NCBI GenBank assembly: GCA_025210525.1
Contig: JAOARP010000047.1
Location: forward strand, 434,001 to 498,000
Length of the DNA: 64,000 nucleotides
Direction: 5' to 3'
From: Marinisporobacter sp.
Lineage (GTDB): Bacteria > Bacillota > Clostridia > Peptostreptococcales > Thermotaleaceae
Shown here: positions 62,126 to 64,000 of the stretch, one piece after another
How positions within the stretch are numbered: position 1 is the first letter of the stretch
Layout: each line of letters begins with the position of its first letter
The notes under the pieces: generated by a model
The model's database searches: none
What the model saw: only the letters and a program-made list of their open reading frames with translations
What the model was told of the DNA's origin: nothing
Translations under genes and position numbers: made by a program

Positions 62126-63580
62126 ATGGGACTTTTAAAAATTTCACCTGTTTTTGTAATGGCAGGACTTATGATTTCTGGTTTTGACGCATTACTGGCA
62201 GCACCATTAGCTACTGTATACGCAGCAATTATTGCAATTATTACTGAGAGACTTAAATTTAATGAAATCGTTGACTGTGCAGTTGAAAACGTTAAAGAAA
62301 TGCAACTAGTATTCTTTATCTTAATGGCAGCTTACGCTATGGCTGAAGCTTTCATGGCTACTGGTGTAGGAGCATCTATCATCAATGTTGCTCTAAGCCT
62401 TGGTATGACTGCTAAAACAGTAGCAGTTACAGGATTTGTTGTTACCGCTGTTTTATCTGTTGCTACAGGTACTTCTTGGGGAACATTCGCAGCATGTGCA
62501 CCAATCTTCTTATGGTTAAACCATATCGTTGGTGGAAACCTTTATATCACAACTGCAGCAATTGCAGGTGGAGCATGCTTTGGAGATAACATCGGACTTA
62601 TTTCTGATACTACAGTAGTTAGTTCAGGTATTCAAAAGGTTGAGGTTATTCACAGAATTAGACACCAAGGTGTTTGGTCTGTTCTTTGTCTTGTTGTAGC
62701 TGGAGCAATCATTTTCGGTTTAAGTATGGGATTACCAAGCACAGCTGGAAATGCAGCTGATGCAATCAATCAAATTCCTCAACAAGTATGGGATAACTTA
62801 AATGAAGCTAGACCTTCAGCAGTTGCACTACTTAACCAAGTTAAAGAAGGAGTACCAACTTATATGATTATTCCTTTATTAGTAGTACTAGCTGTAGCTA
62901 TTAAAGGATTACCAACTCTTGCTTGTTTAGGATTAGGTATTATTGTATCTTTAGTATTAGGTCTTGTAGCAGGTACAATTGAAAGTACTAGTGCATTCTT
63001 AGATCTTATGTACACAGGTTTTAGTGACGCTGGTGGTTGGGTTATTGTTATGATGATGTGGGTTGGTGCCTTTGGTGGAATCATGGGCAGAATCAAAGCA
63101 TTTGCTCCATTATCTAACTTTATCGCAAGCATCGTTACAAGTGTAAGACAACTTATGTTTGCAAATGGATTGCTTTCTATTATCGGAAATGCAGCTTTAT
63201 CTGATGAAATGGCTCAAATCGTTACAATCGGGCCTATCATCAAGAACTTAACAGATGAGAATGTAGAAGCTAGTGAAGAAGATATGTACAAACTTCGTTT
63301 AAGAAATGCAACTTTCGGAGATGCACTAGGTGTATTTGGTTCTCAGCTTATTCCATGGCACGTATATATTGGATTCTATGTAGGTATTGCTTCTGCAGTA
63401 TATCCACTACATGAATTCGTAGCAATGGATATTATCAAATACAACGTAATGGCTATGGTTGCTGTATCTTCTATCTTAATCTTAACATTAACTGGTTTAG
63501 ATAGAATGATTCCTTTATTTGGACTACCATCAGAGCCACAAGTAAAACTTAAAAAGCACGGAAAAGCAACTGCAAAATAA
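62126..63580 (+). CDS. NhaC-type Na+/H+ antiporter
   Basis: This 484-residue polytopic protein of the NhaC superfamily has a typical TGTSWGTFAACAPIFL and GGACFGDNIGLISDTTVVSS core, and GALSDEMAQ-like NAALSDEMAQIVT. It has about eleven membrane segments. It should exchange Na+ for H+ or an amino acid/organic anion, as some relatives do. It is monocistronic with a strong terminator, followed by another antiporter gene. Confidence 0.82.
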   Translation: MGLLKISPVFVMAGLMISGFDALLAAPLATVYAAIIAIITERLKFNEIVDCAVENVKEMQLVFFILMAAYAMAEAFMATGVGASIINVALSLGMTAKTVAVTGFVVTAVLSVATGTSWGTFAACAPIFLWLNHIVGGNLYITTAAIAGGACFGDNIGLISDTTVVSSGIQKVEVIHRIRHQGVWSVLCLVVAGAIIFGLSMGLPSTAGNAADAINQIPQQVWDNLNEARPSAVALLNQVKEGVPTYMIIPLLVVLAVAIKGLPTLACLGLGIIVSLVLGLVAGTIESTSAFLDLMYTGFSDAGGWVIVMMMWVGAFGGIMGRIKAFAPLSNFIASIVTSVRQLMFANGLLSIIGNAALSDEMAQIVTIGPIIKNLTDENVEASEEDMYKLRLRNATFGDALGVFGSQLIPWHVYIGFYVGIASAVYPLHEFVAMDIIKYNVMAMVAVSSILILTLTGLDRMIPLFGLPSEPQVKLKKHGKATAK

Positions 63581-63592
63581 ATCACACACTTA

Positions 63593-63623
63593 AAAAGCAC
63601 CCTAAAATTGGGTGCTTTTTTTT
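63593..63623 (+). terminator. Terminator of the NhaC-type gene
   Basis: AAAAGCACCC pairs with GGGTGCTTTT, loop TAAAATT, followed by T run. Confidence 0.9.
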
Positions 63624-63866
63624 ATATTTTTTTCTCTTTTATACTGTGAAAAGCTTTTCACAAATGAAAGATGAAGGAATTCATAGCGTCATTGTATACA
63701 AGATACCAAAACTTCAATAACCAAAAAATTTGACGAAAAACAAAGGATTCTCCATATAAATAGAATTTTACTTATTACATAATTAGGAATAGTATATAGG
63801 TTAGGCGTAAAATTTGTAGCACGTTTTTACGTTCTCATAAAAATAAATCAAGCGAGGTGTTAGCTT

Positions 63867-64000
63867 ATGAATCCATTTATCAGTTTAGGTATTGCTCTTA
63901 TTGTAGGTATTTTATTTGGAAAGCTTATGAACAAATTTAAGGTTCCAGCTGTTGCTGGGTATATCATAGCAGGTCTTCTACTCGGAACGTCTGGTTTTAA
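63867..64000 (+). CDS. CPA2-family cation:proton antiporter, 5' part
   Basis: Only 44 codons are visible before the window ends. LIVGILFGKLMNKFKVPAV and AGYIIAGLLLGTSGF match the N-terminal membrane helices of Kef/NapA-type antiporters. GCGAGGTG precedes the ATG. It resembles but is not the same as the protein at 34944-36191. Confidence 0.75.
   Translation, partial: MNPFISLGIALIVGILFGKLMNKFKVPAVAGYIIAGLLLGTSGF

Overview
The window looks like chromosome of a low-GC, anaerobic, monoderm Firmicute of the Clostridia. The clues are strongly AT-rich DNA, AGGAGG ribosome sites, many hairpin/U-tract terminators, a split FeoB, an [FeFe]-hydrogenase-like protein, a YtvI-type membrane protein and clostridial-style FHA-FtsW-PBP genes. 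A member of the Alkaliphilus/Crassaminicella/Clostridiaceae neighbourhood would fit, but the species cannot be fixed from sequence alone. I saw no rRNA, tRNA, CRISPR array, intact IS element or prophage.

Layout. 0-4.1 kb (minus): cobalamin-riboswitch operon of a BtuCD-like ABC transporter plus a lipoprotein with two CbiK cobaltochelatase domains. 4.2-6.6 kb (plus): ABC-2 exporter and an isolated CbiL. 6.7-10.5 kb (minus): FHA protein, FtsW/RodA, class B PBP and FabI. 10.8-20.3 kb: HD protein, PepF, a DRTGG-like protein with an [FeFe]-hydrogenase-like Fe-S protein, YtvI-like protein, a long glutamine synthetase, an MCP-like membrane protein and an MscS channel. 20.4-23.6 kb: FeoA and split FeoB behind a 20-bp palindrome, facing an MntR-type regulator whose own leader looks like a yybP-ykoY manganese riboswitch. 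23.7-27.3 kb: AraC regulator/esterase pair, ASCH protein and lipoprotein. 27.3-34.7 kb (minus): two MarR regulators, an ATC-hydrolase-family protein, and a Fur-box FecBCD-type uptake operon that includes a SAM methyltransferase, with a class V aminotransferase upstream. 34.9-40.1 kb: antiporter with TetR, small membrane protein, AAA ATPase and diguanylate cyclase. 40.1-44.1 kb: a gene-poor, decayed region with hypothetical membrane proteins, two attC-like hairpin repeats and remnants of a repeated gene tail. 44.1-57.3 kb (minus): Fur-box RND efflux pair, MATE pump, YbtPQ-like ABC pair, FeoC/FeoB/FeoA behind a Fur box, and an AraC regulator. 57.6-64 kb: VOC protein, chemoreceptor, small ORF, TetR, NhaC-type antiporter and the start of a Kef/NapA-type antiporter.

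Metal handling is the main theme: cobalamin/cobalt at the left, two ferrous-iron-type transporters with different control (MntR-type palindrome versus Fur box), a Fur-box FecBCD operon, and a Fur-box efflux/uptake cluster. The most unusual features are the tandem lipoprotein CbiK, the predicted Mn riboswitch on a regulator gene beside feo, the FecBCD-methyltransferase-ATC hydrolase cluster, and the attC-like repeats behind membrane-protein genes.
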